Shown here: piece by piece, positions 55,086 to 63,268 of the stretch
Layout: every line of letters begins with the position of its first letter
How positions within the stretch are numbered: the first letter of the stretch is position 1
Source of the DNA: JAJCYK01 sp965224285
Lineage (GTDB): Bacteria; Bacteroidota; Bacteroidia; Cytophagales; Cyclobacteriaceae
Direction: 5' to 3'
Length of the DNA stretch: 64,000 nt
Assembly: GCA_965224285.1 (NCBI GenBank)
Contig: OZ245043.1
Location: forward strand, 3,224,001-3,288,000
The notes under the pieces: generated by a model
Databases searched by the model: none
What the model was told of the DNA's origin: nothing
What the model saw: the letters and a program-made list of their open reading frames with translations, nothing else
Translations under genes and position numbers: made by a program

Positions 55086-55604
55086 TTATATTGGATCCTG
55101 ATTTAAAAATAGCCTAAGCGCCTTCCTGGCGTGAAATAGCTGACTTTTGCTAGTGCCTTCAGTAATATCCAGCAACTCCGCAATCTCCTGGTGCTTGTAA
55201 CCCTCCACATCATGCAGGATAATCACTTGCCGGTAACCTGGAGGAAGTTGGGCTATACCCCTTTCCAGGTCATGAACGGTGTGGAGGGTAAACTGCTGGT
55301 CAGGGCCTGACAACTGTTCAGTAGTTACCCGCATCACCTGCTTGCTTTTCTTGCGATGGTTGCGGTGCAGGTTGATGAGAATGCCGGTCAGCCAGGTTTT
55401 CAATGGTGAACGCCATTCAAATTCAGGCAGCTTCCTTATAGCCACCACCCACATTTCCTGGATCAGGTCTTCAGACAGGCTGTAATCCTGGGTAAGTCTA
55501 AGGGCCATTTGATACAAGTGTGGGGTCCGGGCTTGGTATAGTCGGCGGAAGGCCTTTTCACTGCGGTTGCGCAGAAATTGCTTTACAAGTTGACGGTCAT
55601 CCAT
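55086..55604 (-). CDS. ECF sigma-70 factor, first gene of a four-gene operon
   Basis: 172 residues. Region 2 (QARTPHLYQMALRLTQDYSLSEDLIQEMWVVA; about 24-55), a linker with a basic RNHRKKSKQ, and region 4 (LPPGYRQVIILHDVEGYKHQEIAELLDITEGTSKSQLFHARKALR) with a helix-turn-helix. It leads a closely spaced operon with the YCII membrane protein, the DUF6265 protein and the VOC protein (gaps of 10, 2 and 9 bp). Confidence 0.93.
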   Translation of the reverse strand: MDDRQLVKQFLRNRSEKAFRRLYQARTPHLYQMALRLTQDYSLSEDLIQEMWVVAIRKLPEFEWRSPLKTWLTGILINLHRNHRKKSKQVMRVTTEQLSGPDQQFTLHTVHDLERGIAQLPPGYRQVIILHDVEGYKHQEIAELLDITEGTSKSQLFHARKALRLFLNQDPI

Positions 55605-56161
55605 AAACAGGATTTAACTATTAGTGTATTAAGATGGCCAAAAGGTTGGTTGGGGGAATGGTTTTTAATATCGTTTAATCCCCATTCTTCCCTTTATTCT
55701 GCTCCTATTTACTTATTCCTTTGCAAGAAATAGCGAATACCAAAGTTTATATCAAGCCATAAGTTGTACTACCTAGAAGATTTAGCAAATTCGTCACTCG
55801 GAACATCCGAATGGTTAAAGATGAACAATTGTACGTCTTACAGGTAGAGAAGTAAGCAGTGTGCCGGGAATTCCCGGGCGGAAAATATTTATTGGAAATG
55901 CTATTGAGCCACGCGAATTTTTTAGAAAATGGGGGTATTTTAGTCAAATTGAGTAATGACCGGCCTTAGATCTAAAAGGACGGGGGGAATCTCGTATACC
56001 AATCAAGGATTAAATCTTGAAGTAAGTAGAGAGAGAATGAACTAAATTGCCCTATTGCAGACTGTCTGCTATAAGCCCGTTAGAAGACATTTTTAGATCT
56101 ACTTCTTCTTGGAGATGTTAGTCATGGAGCTAAGTTTTAACGCAAACCAATTCTAAAGTAC
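55605..56161. other. Intergenic region with a palindromic dispersed repeat
   Basis: About 560 bp between the ECF sigma gene and the ASCH gene, with no convincing gene (a 66-codon minus frame at 55747-55947 overlaps the repeat and looks spurious). It holds copy A of a 65-bp repeat at 55838-55902. Confidence 0.6.
55838..55902 (+). repeat. Dispersed 65-bp repeat, copy A, with 14-bp palindrome
   Basis: It contains GTAAGCAGTGTGC and the palindrome CCGGGAATTCCCGG (55864-55877), and it matches 60142-60205 over nearly its whole length. Possibly the end of a decayed mobile element; origin not resolved. Confidence 0.7.
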
Positions 56162-56638
56162 TTGCAAAACGAAAAGGACCAGCACAGTTCTGTTGAATCA
56201 ATATGGTATAACTATAGAAATATAGCTAACAATCCGGATGAAGAAATTCCACCACATTTCTACTTCTGTGACAACGAATACGATGCAAATGAATGTGCAG
56301 AACTGGTTATAAAAGGAATAAAGCAAGCAACGGCGACCTCTCTTTGGTGGTATGAAAAGAATGATAAGAGTTTACCTAACGTCGGCGACAAATACATAAT
56401 TACTGATTGGCAGGGAGAAGCTAGGGCGATAATTGAGATAACCAAAATATCGCTTACGCCATATAATGAGATAACCTCGGAGTTCGCAGAAATTGAGGGT
56501 GAAGGAGATAAAAGTCTGGAATATTGGAGGCGAGTTCATAGGGACTACTACATTAGGGAAATGGAGCCACACGGGGAAAAATTCAGAGAGGATATGCTTC
56601 TAGTATGTGAATATTTTAAAACTATATATACGAAATAG
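56162..56638 (+). CDS. ASCH-domain protein (possible truncated start)
   Basis: 158 residues from a TTG codon; no ATG lies in-frame between it and an upstream stop. The ASCH fold is seen in VESIWYNYRNIANNPDEEIPPHFYFCDNE, ELVIKGIKQATATSLWWYE, VGDKYIITDWQGEARAIIEITKI and FREDMLLVCEYFKTIY. ASCH domains bind RNA or nucleosides in several proteins. The TTG start may mean that the true 5' end was lost. Confidence 0.8.
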   Translation: MQNEKDQHSSVESIWYNYRNIANNPDEEIPPHFYFCDNEYDANECAELVIKGIKQATATSLWWYEKNDKSLPNVGDKYIITDWQGEARAIIEITKISLTPYNEITSEFAEIEGEGDKSLEYWRRVHRDYYIREMEPHGEKFREDMLLVCEYFKTIYTK

Positions 56639-56836
56639 TTAACTACTACCTTCAGCAAGCATTAGCCGCATATAAATTAAGCGACCCATTTGCCAAAAAA
56701 GGGTCGGTGAGGATATTTTCATTTGTGCTACTTTATTTCCAAATTAGGAGTGTTACGCACAACTAAAGAGCAAAAAAACCAGGCGCCTGCAAGCGCTCAG
56801 AAATATAATGAATGTCTTAATCAAATTGCTCTACCA

Positions 56837-57262
56837 ATGAAGTACTTACTACTAATTTTCGTCACGACTTTCTGGTTTACCGCTAATTCACAAAACCACC
56901 TCAAAGTAGAAGAAAAAACAGCAGTTGAAAACGCTCTCCGCGATTATATTGAGGGTTGGTATAAAGGTGATACCATACGCATGGACCGTTCACTGCATGA
57001 TGATCTCGTAAAAAGAATTCCTGTTAGGGAAAGATCTGACCTTGATATAAAGCTGCGAATGGTTCCAAAATCAAGAATGGTTGAATTGACCGGCAAGGGC
57101 GGTGGGGAAAGTCCAGATGCAGAATATCAAATCTTTGTTGACGACATCGACAAGGACATAGCCTCAGCAAGGGTATTATCACTGGAGTATCTTGATTATC
57201 TCCATTTGGTCAAAACAGCTGAAGGATGGCAAATTGTCAATATTCTATTTCATTCTCGCTGA
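56837..57262 (+). CDS. NTF2-like (lumazine-binding-type) exported protein
   Basis: The ATG at 56837 is preferred because it starts a signal peptide (residues 1-19, ending Ala-Asn-Ser-Gln); an in-frame upstream stretch to 56723 has no such feature. About 141 residues with VENALRDYIEGWYKGDTIRMDRSLHDDLVKRI and a C-terminal strand AEGWQIVNILFHSR, typical of the Lumazine_bd_2/SnoaL-like NTF2 fold. Likely a small-ligand binding protein. It follows the ASCH gene and precedes an IS110 relic. Confidence 0.78.
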   Translation: MKYLLLIFVTTFWFTANSQNHLKVEEKTAVENALRDYIEGWYKGDTIRMDRSLHDDLVKRIPVRERSDLDIKLRMVPKSRMVELTGKGGGESPDAEYQIFVDDIDKDIASARVLSLEYLDYLHLVKTAEGWQIVNILFHSR

Positions 57263-57384
57263 TTTTATGTTTTATTGTATTCGACATCAGTGGCCTTGAT
57301 ATAGACCACACCTCTGGCAAAAAATACGGTAAATTTTCACTTACCTACCGGCCTTCGGCTGAATAATAAACTTAACGCGGACAG

Positions 57385-57768
57385 CGGAGTTGTACCAAGC
57401 ATCATCCGGGGTTATGGTGAGTGACAGCTATGCCAACTTGCAAATAATTACTATTAACTGTTGTCCATAGAAGCGACAAACTTATTATGGAAAACCCGGA
57501 ACGACCTGAATCGATACCTAAAATGGGCATTTGTTGAAGCTGCTAATGGTATCTCACGCCACCGAAAAAATGGCCGGATACCCATGCGGTAAGACTCTAT
57601 GAAAGAATAAGATGCAAAAAGGGCCACTCTAAAGCTATTGTAGCAGTGGGCAGGCATCTTTCAGAAGCAGTAATTTGGATGCTTACTAAAAATGAATCCT
57701 ATAGAGAACCTAAGAATAAAAACGTTTCGTCCACGCCCGGGCAAGCGCGTTCAAATTATACGATGTAA
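57385..57768 (+). pseudogene. IS110-family transposase relic (C-terminal part, frameshifted)
   Basis: Two frames together give the C-terminal signature of IS110-type transposases: LNRYLKWAFVEAANGIS from about 57506, ending in a stop, and then, in another frame, RLYERIRCKKGHSKAIVAVG with HLSEAVIWMLTKNESYREP, running to a stop at 57768. An earlier fragment (GVVPSIIRGYGE) matches the preceding region. At least two frameshifts and stops show the element is dead. The N-terminal catalytic DEDD domain is not seen. Confidence 0.8.
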
Positions 57769-57999
57769 AAGCGCGTTTTTTTGACCGACCCCCGTTAGCG
57801 GGACCTGCTGATATCCACCATTCGTAGGATGAATAGATGATTATCAGGAGATTGTTAACAGCACCTATTAACAATCAATCAAGCAGCCACAAGAGGAAGT
57901 CAGATCAAACTATAAAAAATGCTATATTTAATTGAAGGACCTCAACGTGCGCCGCCAGAAACCTCGCTAGGCGCTTTTATAGATGTAATTTGAAATACC

Positions 58000-58155
58000 A
58001 TGTCCAATTCCCGACAGCTTGCCGCCATCATGTTTAGGGACAAAGTTGGGCAGGCAGCACTGGATGCCGTGAATTGTGCCATTGTTGATTTTGATGGTAA
58101 ACTACGTATAGGAAACCCATTCCGGTGAGGTTACTATTGAAAACGAAAATGTTCC
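58000..58155 (+). pseudogene. Class III adenylate/guanylate cyclase relic
   Basis: An ATG at 58000 begins MSNSRQLAAIMFRDKVGQAAL, resembling the cyclase start RQLAAIMFTDIVGYTAL, and continues DAVNCAI and LRIG, then after a one-base frameshift HSGEVTIENENV. These match successive parts of Bacteroidota cyclase domains (DAVNCAI, LRIGIHSGEV, ENENV) with large internal deletions. The first metal Asp (the D of FTD) is retained as RDK, and the rest is lost. A vestige of a signalling gene. Confidence 0.75.
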
Positions 58156-58421
58156 ATTTATGAAAACATTATCTATGGATTAAATACGTATGACTAACAA
58201 TACTGATAAGATGAAATAATCATTTCTTTTAATCTATTTCTATCATTAGTTACTGTTTGTTCTTTCATATTTAATCCTTTGCTCAGAACACAAAGAATGA
58301 CACCAAAAGCGATCTACCAGTCGTAAGCAATGAAGTTTATCACTCTATTGTTCAATTTAACGAGTACGATACTGTGGTTGTATTTTGGATAGATCAAGCT
58401 ACGGGCCTATAACATGAACAC

Positions 58422-60095
58422 ATGAAATCAATTGTACCACTCTTAATTAGTATGACCATTTTATATGGATGTGCTACACCGGAATCATTTGATGTACTGA
58501 TCAAAAACGGTCAAATTATGGATGGTTCCGGCAATGCAGCCTATTTAGGTGATATAGGTATTAATGCTGACACTATTGCGGCCATAGGCAAATTGCCAAA
58601 GGCAATAGGCGGGTTAGAAATCGATGCTTCAGGTTTGGTGGTAGCCCCTGGGTTTATCAATATGCTCAGCTGGGCAGATGAATCATTGATTGAGGACGGA
58701 ACCTCTCAAAGTGATATCAGGCAAGGGGTAACCTTGGAGGTTTTTGGAGAAGGGTGGTCAATGGGGCCACTAAATGAAGAAATGAAAAAGGAAAGAATTA
58801 ACAGTCAGGGAGATCTAAAATATGATATCGAATGGACTTCACTGGGTGAGTATCTGGATTTTTTGGTCAGAAAAGGAGTCTCCCCGAATGTGGCGTCCTT
58901 TGTGGGAGCGACTACATTAAGAGTGCACACTGTAGGATACGAAAACAGGGAGCCTACCGATGAAGAGCTTGATACGATGAGAGCACTGGTCAGGCAGGCC
59001 ATGGAAGAAGGAGCTTTGGGTATTGGATCATCACTAATTTATGCTCCCGCGTTCTATGCCAGTACTGATGAATTAATTGAAATGTGCAAGGTGGCAGCTG
59101 AATATGATGGCATGTACATATCACATATAAGAAGCGAGGGAGTGAAAATATTGGAGAGCTTAAATGAGTTGATACAAATTGCTGACAAAGCGGATATTAG
59201 AGCAGAAGTATATCATCTTAAATTAAGCGGGAAGGCCAATTGGGATAAATACCATAAGGTGATCTCAAAAATTGACTCCGCGAGGTCTTCCGGATTGAAA
59301 ATTACTACAGATATGTATACCTATACAGCTGGAGCCTCGGGTTTGGATGCCGCCATGCCACCCTGGGTGCAAGAGGGAGGACAAGAACAATGGGCAAGGC
59401 GGTTGCAAGATCCGGAAATTCGCAATCAGGTTAAGAAGGAAATGACCACTCCCGCCAACCAGTGGGAAAGTCTGATGCAGGCTGCAGGATCTGCAGATAA
59501 TGTAATATTGGTTGGATTCAAAAATGATAGTTTGAAATACCTCACGGGAAAAACCTTGACTGAAGTAGCAAAGATGCGAAACTTATCCCCGGAGGAAACA
59601 GCCATGGACCTGGTGATTCAGGACGGTAGCAAGGTGGAGACAGTATATTTTCTGATGTCAGAAGAAAATGTAAAAAAGAAAATGGCGTTGCCCTATATGA
59701 GTTTTGGCTCAGATTCCAGATCTTCTGCTCCTGAAGGTGTTTTCCTGAAATCAAGCACACACCCCCGTGCATATGGCAATTTTGCCCGTTTGCTGGGCAA
59801 ATATGTTAGAGATGAAAAGGTAATTTCCCTGGAGGAAGCCATCTACAAACTAACCACCCTTCCAGCCACAAATTTGAGATTAACCAAACGCGGAGCGCTA
59901 AAGGAAGGCTTCTATGCGGATTTGGCAATTTTTGATCCCAATGAAATTCAGGATCACGCGACATATGAAAAACCTCAGCAGTTCTCCACCGGTGTGGTAC
60001 ACGTTTTTGTCAATGGAACTCAAGTACTGAATAATGGGGAGCATACTGGCGAACTACCTGGGCGAGTAGTGCGTGGGCCTGGATATAAAAAGTAG
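58422..60095 (+). CDS. N-acyl-D-amino-acid deacylase-like amidohydrolase, lipoprotein
   Basis: 557 residues; lipoprotein signal ending Leu-Tyr-Gly-Cys. The amidohydrolase-3 / D-aminoacylase core is seen in DVLIKNGQIMDGSG, APGFINMLSWADESLIEDG, LEVFGEG, YISHIRSEG, YHLKLSGKANW, and GSDSRSSAPEG with HPRAYGNFARLLG. The first metal motif, normally His-x-His in GFIDxHTH, reads Asn-Met-Leu-Ser-Trp, so both His are missing; later His and Asp positions are kept. Related Bacteroidota proteins share this change. It may be a one-metal enzyme. Confidence 0.85.
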   Translation: MKSIVPLLISMTILYGCATPESFDVLIKNGQIMDGSGNAAYLGDIGINADTIAAIGKLPKAIGGLEIDASGLVVAPGFINMLSWADESLIEDGTSQSDIRQGVTLEVFGEGWSMGPLNEEMKKERINSQGDLKYDIEWTSLGEYLDFLVRKGVSPNVASFVGATTLRVHTVGYENREPTDEELDTMRALVRQAMEEGALGIGSSLIYAPAFYASTDELIEMCKVAAEYDGMYISHIRSEGVKILESLNELIQIADKADIRAEVYHLKLSGKANWDKYHKVISKIDSARSSGLKITTDMYTYTAGASGLDAAMPPWVQEGGQEQWARRLQDPEIRNQVKKEMTTPANQWESLMQAAGSADNVILVGFKNDSLKYLTGKTLTEVAKMRNLSPEETAMDLVIQDGSKVETVYFLMSEENVKKKMALPYMSFGSDSRSSAPEGVFLKSSTHPRAYGNFARLLGKYVRDEKVISLEEAIYKLTTLPATNLRLTKRGALKEGFYADLAIFDPNEIQDHATYEKPQQFSTGVVHVFVNGTQVLNNGEHTGELPGRVVRGPGYKK

Positions 60096-60141
60096 CGTCC
60101 GTGAGCGTTGCGGGAGGGTCAAGGGTAGACAGTTGCGCGGT

Positions 60142-60205
60142 TTACAGGGAGCAGATGTAAGCAGTGTGCTGGGAATTCCCGGTCGGAACATATTTTGGTA
60201 ATACT
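60142..60205 (+). repeat. Dispersed 65-bp repeat, copy B
   Basis: It shares GTAAGCAGTGTGC and GGGAATTCCCGG with copy A at 55838. It ends close to the first recognisable residues of the broken histidine kinase (60195), so it may mark a recombination breakpoint. Confidence 0.7.
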
Positions 60206-60936
60206 TCATACCGAAAAAATGGCTTCTCTTGGTGAGCATACTGCTGGAATCGCACATGAAATTCAAAATCCATCGAATTTTGTCAACAACTTTTCTGAGG
60301 TCAGCAAGGAACTGATAGAAGAATTGAAAGAGGCGAGATCCAAACTGAAGGATGAAAGGGATGCTGAACTGGATGAAGAAATAATTAGTGATATCATTCA
60401 AAATATTGAAAAGATCAACCATCATGGAAACTGTGCGAGCAGTATCGTACAAGGAATGCTTGAGCATTCAAGGTCAGGCAACCGTGACAAGGAACTGACC
60501 GATATAAACAAACTTGCTGATGAATATTTGCGGCTGGCATACTCTGGACTACGGGCGAAGGACCATACTTTCAACGCTGAATTTCGGACTGAACTTGACC
60601 CTACATTGCCAGAAGTGAAAATTATCAGTCAGGATATTGGGCGGGTGTTGCTCAATCTGATCAACAATGCGTTTTATGCGGTATCCCGGAATATAAGGAA
60701 GTACCGACTGATTATAACCCGAAAGTGGTATTGAAGATAATAGAATGAAAAAATCTTTTGAGATAACCTTACAAGATATTTCAGCCTTTTTTACGACCAA
60801 GCCAGCCGGGGAGGGAACCGGTCTGGGATTGAGTCTAACTTATGATATAATCACTAAAGGACATGGTGGTAATTTAATGGTAGATACGAAAGAGGGATCT
60901 GGAACAGTCTTTACTGTCCAGTTATTAATTGAATAA
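60195..60936 (+). pseudogene. Histidine kinase relic (HisKA-HATPase, sensor lost)
   Basis: The frame starts at HTEKMASLGEHTAGIAHEIQNP, containing the phospho-acceptor His, and runs on through IGRVLLNLINNAFYAV (N-box) into a stop at 60734. A second frame resumes at ISAFFTTKPAGEGTGLGLSLTYD (F- and G2-boxes) and GSGTVFTVQL at the end. The G1 box DxGxG region is missing, and no sensor domain is in front. Such kinases are usually preceded by a large sensor. A dead gene. Confidence 0.85.
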
Positions 60937-61114
60937 GAGACCTTTTCGAAATTGCTGGAATTACCGTCGCTGCGACCGGCAGCTTATGGCCGGTATCTGC
61001 CTTTGATGAAAGCTGGTTAGAATTAATCATATAATGGCCATCCCTAATTGGTTGCAAAAAACAAGTAAATTTTTCGCATATAAACTAGTTAGCGACCATA
61101 AGCCTGTGGTGTAT

Positions 61115-61768
61115 TTATTCCTTGTCAACCAATCTTTGGTAACTCACGTACTCATCAGATTCTATCCAATCCTGTTCTGTTATGTCTTTTGGCATTGTCC
61201 AATCTTCGATCAACATATGTCCTGGAGGTGTTATTCCCTTTAAACGAAGATAAATTGCGGCTTTTCCTCGATGATGCGATTGATGCTCGAACCCTTTGAT
61301 AGAAAGGCACTCCTTGCTGCAACTCCACCTATAATAATAAGTCTCTTCGTTTAAGTTACTCTCCTCATTCAATCTATCGATCATGGCATCATAGCTATCC
61401 ATCACAAAAGCGATAACTGACTCTTTGGATTGAAGATTTGGATTATTATAAACATCATCATAATTGGCACAGTCGTTCCCTCCTGCAATCATTGCAGCAT
61501 AACGAAAGTTTACACAGGCTACATGAAGAAATTCATCAGCAAATGGAAGTATCTCAGGAGTTGGTTGAAAGTTATAATGTTGCTCAGGCATAGCTTCGAG
61601 ATACTGCTTTGTAAAGATTTTTGCTCGTTTCCAACTATCAATTAGTTCGCATCTAACAGTTGGATTTTCTGAGTTTTCAGAATTCTCTATCTCTGTACCC
61701 AAATCATTTTTCAGGTTACTAGAGGAAAATATGAAAAATAGGACCGTAAAGAATAAAACTGATTTCAT
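61115..61768 (-). CDS. DinB-fold exported protein
   Basis: 217 residues; signal peptide 1-18. The mature part is helical with the DinB pattern: FADEFLHVACVNFRYAAMIAG and the C-terminal KGFEHQSHHRGKAAIYLRLKGITPP, where the His and Arg residues are the expected metal ligands. Exported DinB-like proteins of unknown role are frequent in Bacteroidota. The region upstream has no gene for about 450 bp. Confidence 0.78.
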   Translation of the reverse strand: MKSVLFFTVLFFIFSSSNLKNDLGTEIENSENSENPTVRCELIDSWKRAKIFTKQYLEAMPEQHYNFQPTPEILPFADEFLHVACVNFRYAAMIAGGNDCANYDDVYNNPNLQSKESVIAFVMDSYDAMIDRLNEESNLNEETYYYRWSCSKECLSIKGFEHQSHHRGKAAIYLRLKGITPPGHMLIEDWTMPKDITEQDWIESDEYVSYQRLVDKE

Positions 61769-62221
61769 AATTGATAATAGATTAATTTCTTACAATTTAT
61801 AAAACAAACGTTTAGAATAAAATGGTCCCTAACCATCACTTGAAGGGCATGGGATCAACTACCTATTTGAAACTTAGGTGGGATTGCCACACTCACCTGC
61901 AACTGCTTTATTGTTAAATCTGTCACGTATGTAGTCGTATTAAAACTTTTGGTCTCCTGTAATTTGAAGCCTTCTATTAGTAACAATTATAAGCTGACCG
62001 GCTGCTTTTATTATATACCGGCCTGTTATCGAATGACCAATTTGACTCCAGAGGGTTCAGTGGGGATATCACATTTTTTGATAAGTTAATTTACCTTTGG
62101 AGCTTTTGTATCTATTTGAAATCAACGGTTTACCAGTTAGAATAGGTCTTCAACGAGTTACAGATCGCTTTGAAAAGTTTGTGTAGTAAATAAGGTTATC
62201 AGTCATATAATTTAGAATTAC
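61769..62221. other. Intergenic region
   Basis: About 450 bp between the DinB and gluzincin-type genes, AT-rich. I see no gene, no clear repeat and no terminator in it. Confidence 0.55.
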
Positions 62222-62986
62222 TTATTTTAGATACTTGTTATTTACAAACTCATACCAATTTTTCGAAAACTGTCTTTCTGTTACACCAAGAACATTCTCT
62301 AAATCACCGTATGATTCGATGAGTTTAATAAGTTTATTCTTGCCGTATTCAGTCAAGATATACTCAATAATAGTAAATCCGCAGGTGTATATCTTTTGCC
62401 CTTTTGAACGATCATTTAATTCTGAGAGCTGTGGATATGCTCCTTTATTCAAATAGGACAGAGATTTAGGATCATAAAATTGCTCTGCTTCATAAACACT
62501 GAGACCCTCCCAAAGCCAAATTGGGAAGGCTGAGAATTTTTCATCGAATACCTCAGCATTTAATGGCTTGGGTTCTTTGTCAATTAGAAGTTTGAGAACT
62601 ACGGTATGAGCAAATTCATGGATTGCAATTTTTGAAATCTCAGTTTCTAACCAAGTATTTTCAACGAAATGGAGTTTTGAAATCCCTTCTATGTTTCCTG
62701 AAGCACCCCAATGTCCGGTTGCTTTTATATACCTCCATCTTTGACCGTAGATGTTAACTTCAATGTTTTTTGCAGGAACCGTATTAAGATTATTACCGAT
62801 CCTTGAATAATTTTCTTCTAATGCTCTTGAAAGTGCTACTATATTTAGGGAGTCAGTATTGTTACTAAACAAGAAAGTAAAATGTGTTGTTTTAATTTGT
62901 TTCCTGTGCTCAGGAACATTAATGTAAATCACAAACAGTATTACTATAATAGAACAGATAGTGAAAATTTTATAAGAAGTTCTCAT
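62222..62986 (-). CDS. Gluzincin-type metalloprotease-like protein, membrane-anchored
   Basis: 254 residues with an N-terminal hydrophobic segment (residues 9-24). The zinc motif is HEFAH (about residue 126), followed 30 to 40 residues later by the distal Glu in LWEGLSVYEAEQ, as in peptidase MA-like gluzincins. TSYGDLENVLGV-type helices complete the C-terminus. The catalytic set is present, so activity is plausible. The protein is smaller than most, with no other recognised domain. Confidence 0.8.
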   Translation of the reverse strand: MRTSYKIFTICSIIVILFVIYINVPEHRKQIKTTHFTFLFSNNTDSLNIVALSRALEENYSRIGNNLNTVPAKNIEVNIYGQRWRYIKATGHWGASGNIEGISKLHFVENTWLETEISKIAIHEFAHTVVLKLLIDKEPKPLNAEVFDEKFSAFPIWLWEGLSVYEAEQFYDPKSLSYLNKGAYPQLSELNDRSKGQKIYTCGFTIIEYILTEYGKNKLIKLIESYGDLENVLGVTERQFSKNWYEFVNNKYLK

Positions 62987-63268
62987 CTACACGAGATATT
63001 AGAATTAATGTGGCTTTGAAAGATGGAACCATTGAACTAAATCGAAGGTAGAAATAAAAATCAATTCGTTAAAACGAAACTGGTTATCGCAACGTTGGAC
63101 CGGCCGCTTTTGGGTATTATCTTGTCGGTCAAGGAAATTCCTGATTACCAAGCTTTTTGCATTTATCTCAATAGTATTTTCCTATTTTTGGCTGCATAAG
63201 TTATAGTAGGCTTCAGGTAAGCCAAGCGCGTTAGCTTAAACCATGGGGCTTCATAAAAAACTTTAATT

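Larger units (their letters stand above)
57263..58421. other. Intergenic region of decayed genes
   Basis: About 1.16 kb without an intact gene. It carries the relic of an IS110 transposase (57385-57768), then a broken class III cyclase gene (58000-58155), and, from about 58276 to the deacylase gene, a stretch that reads open for about 40 codons in one frame without a start. Several adjacent bits look like vestiges. Confidence 0.6.

Noticed and set aside
55747..55947. 66-codon minus-strand frame
   Set aside because: It overlaps the palindromic repeat and has no support.
57454..57657. 67-codon minus-strand frame
   Set aside because: It is antisense to the IS110 relic.
58276..58411. Open stretch before the deacylase gene
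   Set aside because: About 40 codons without a start codon and with no recognisable family; treated as part of the decayed region.
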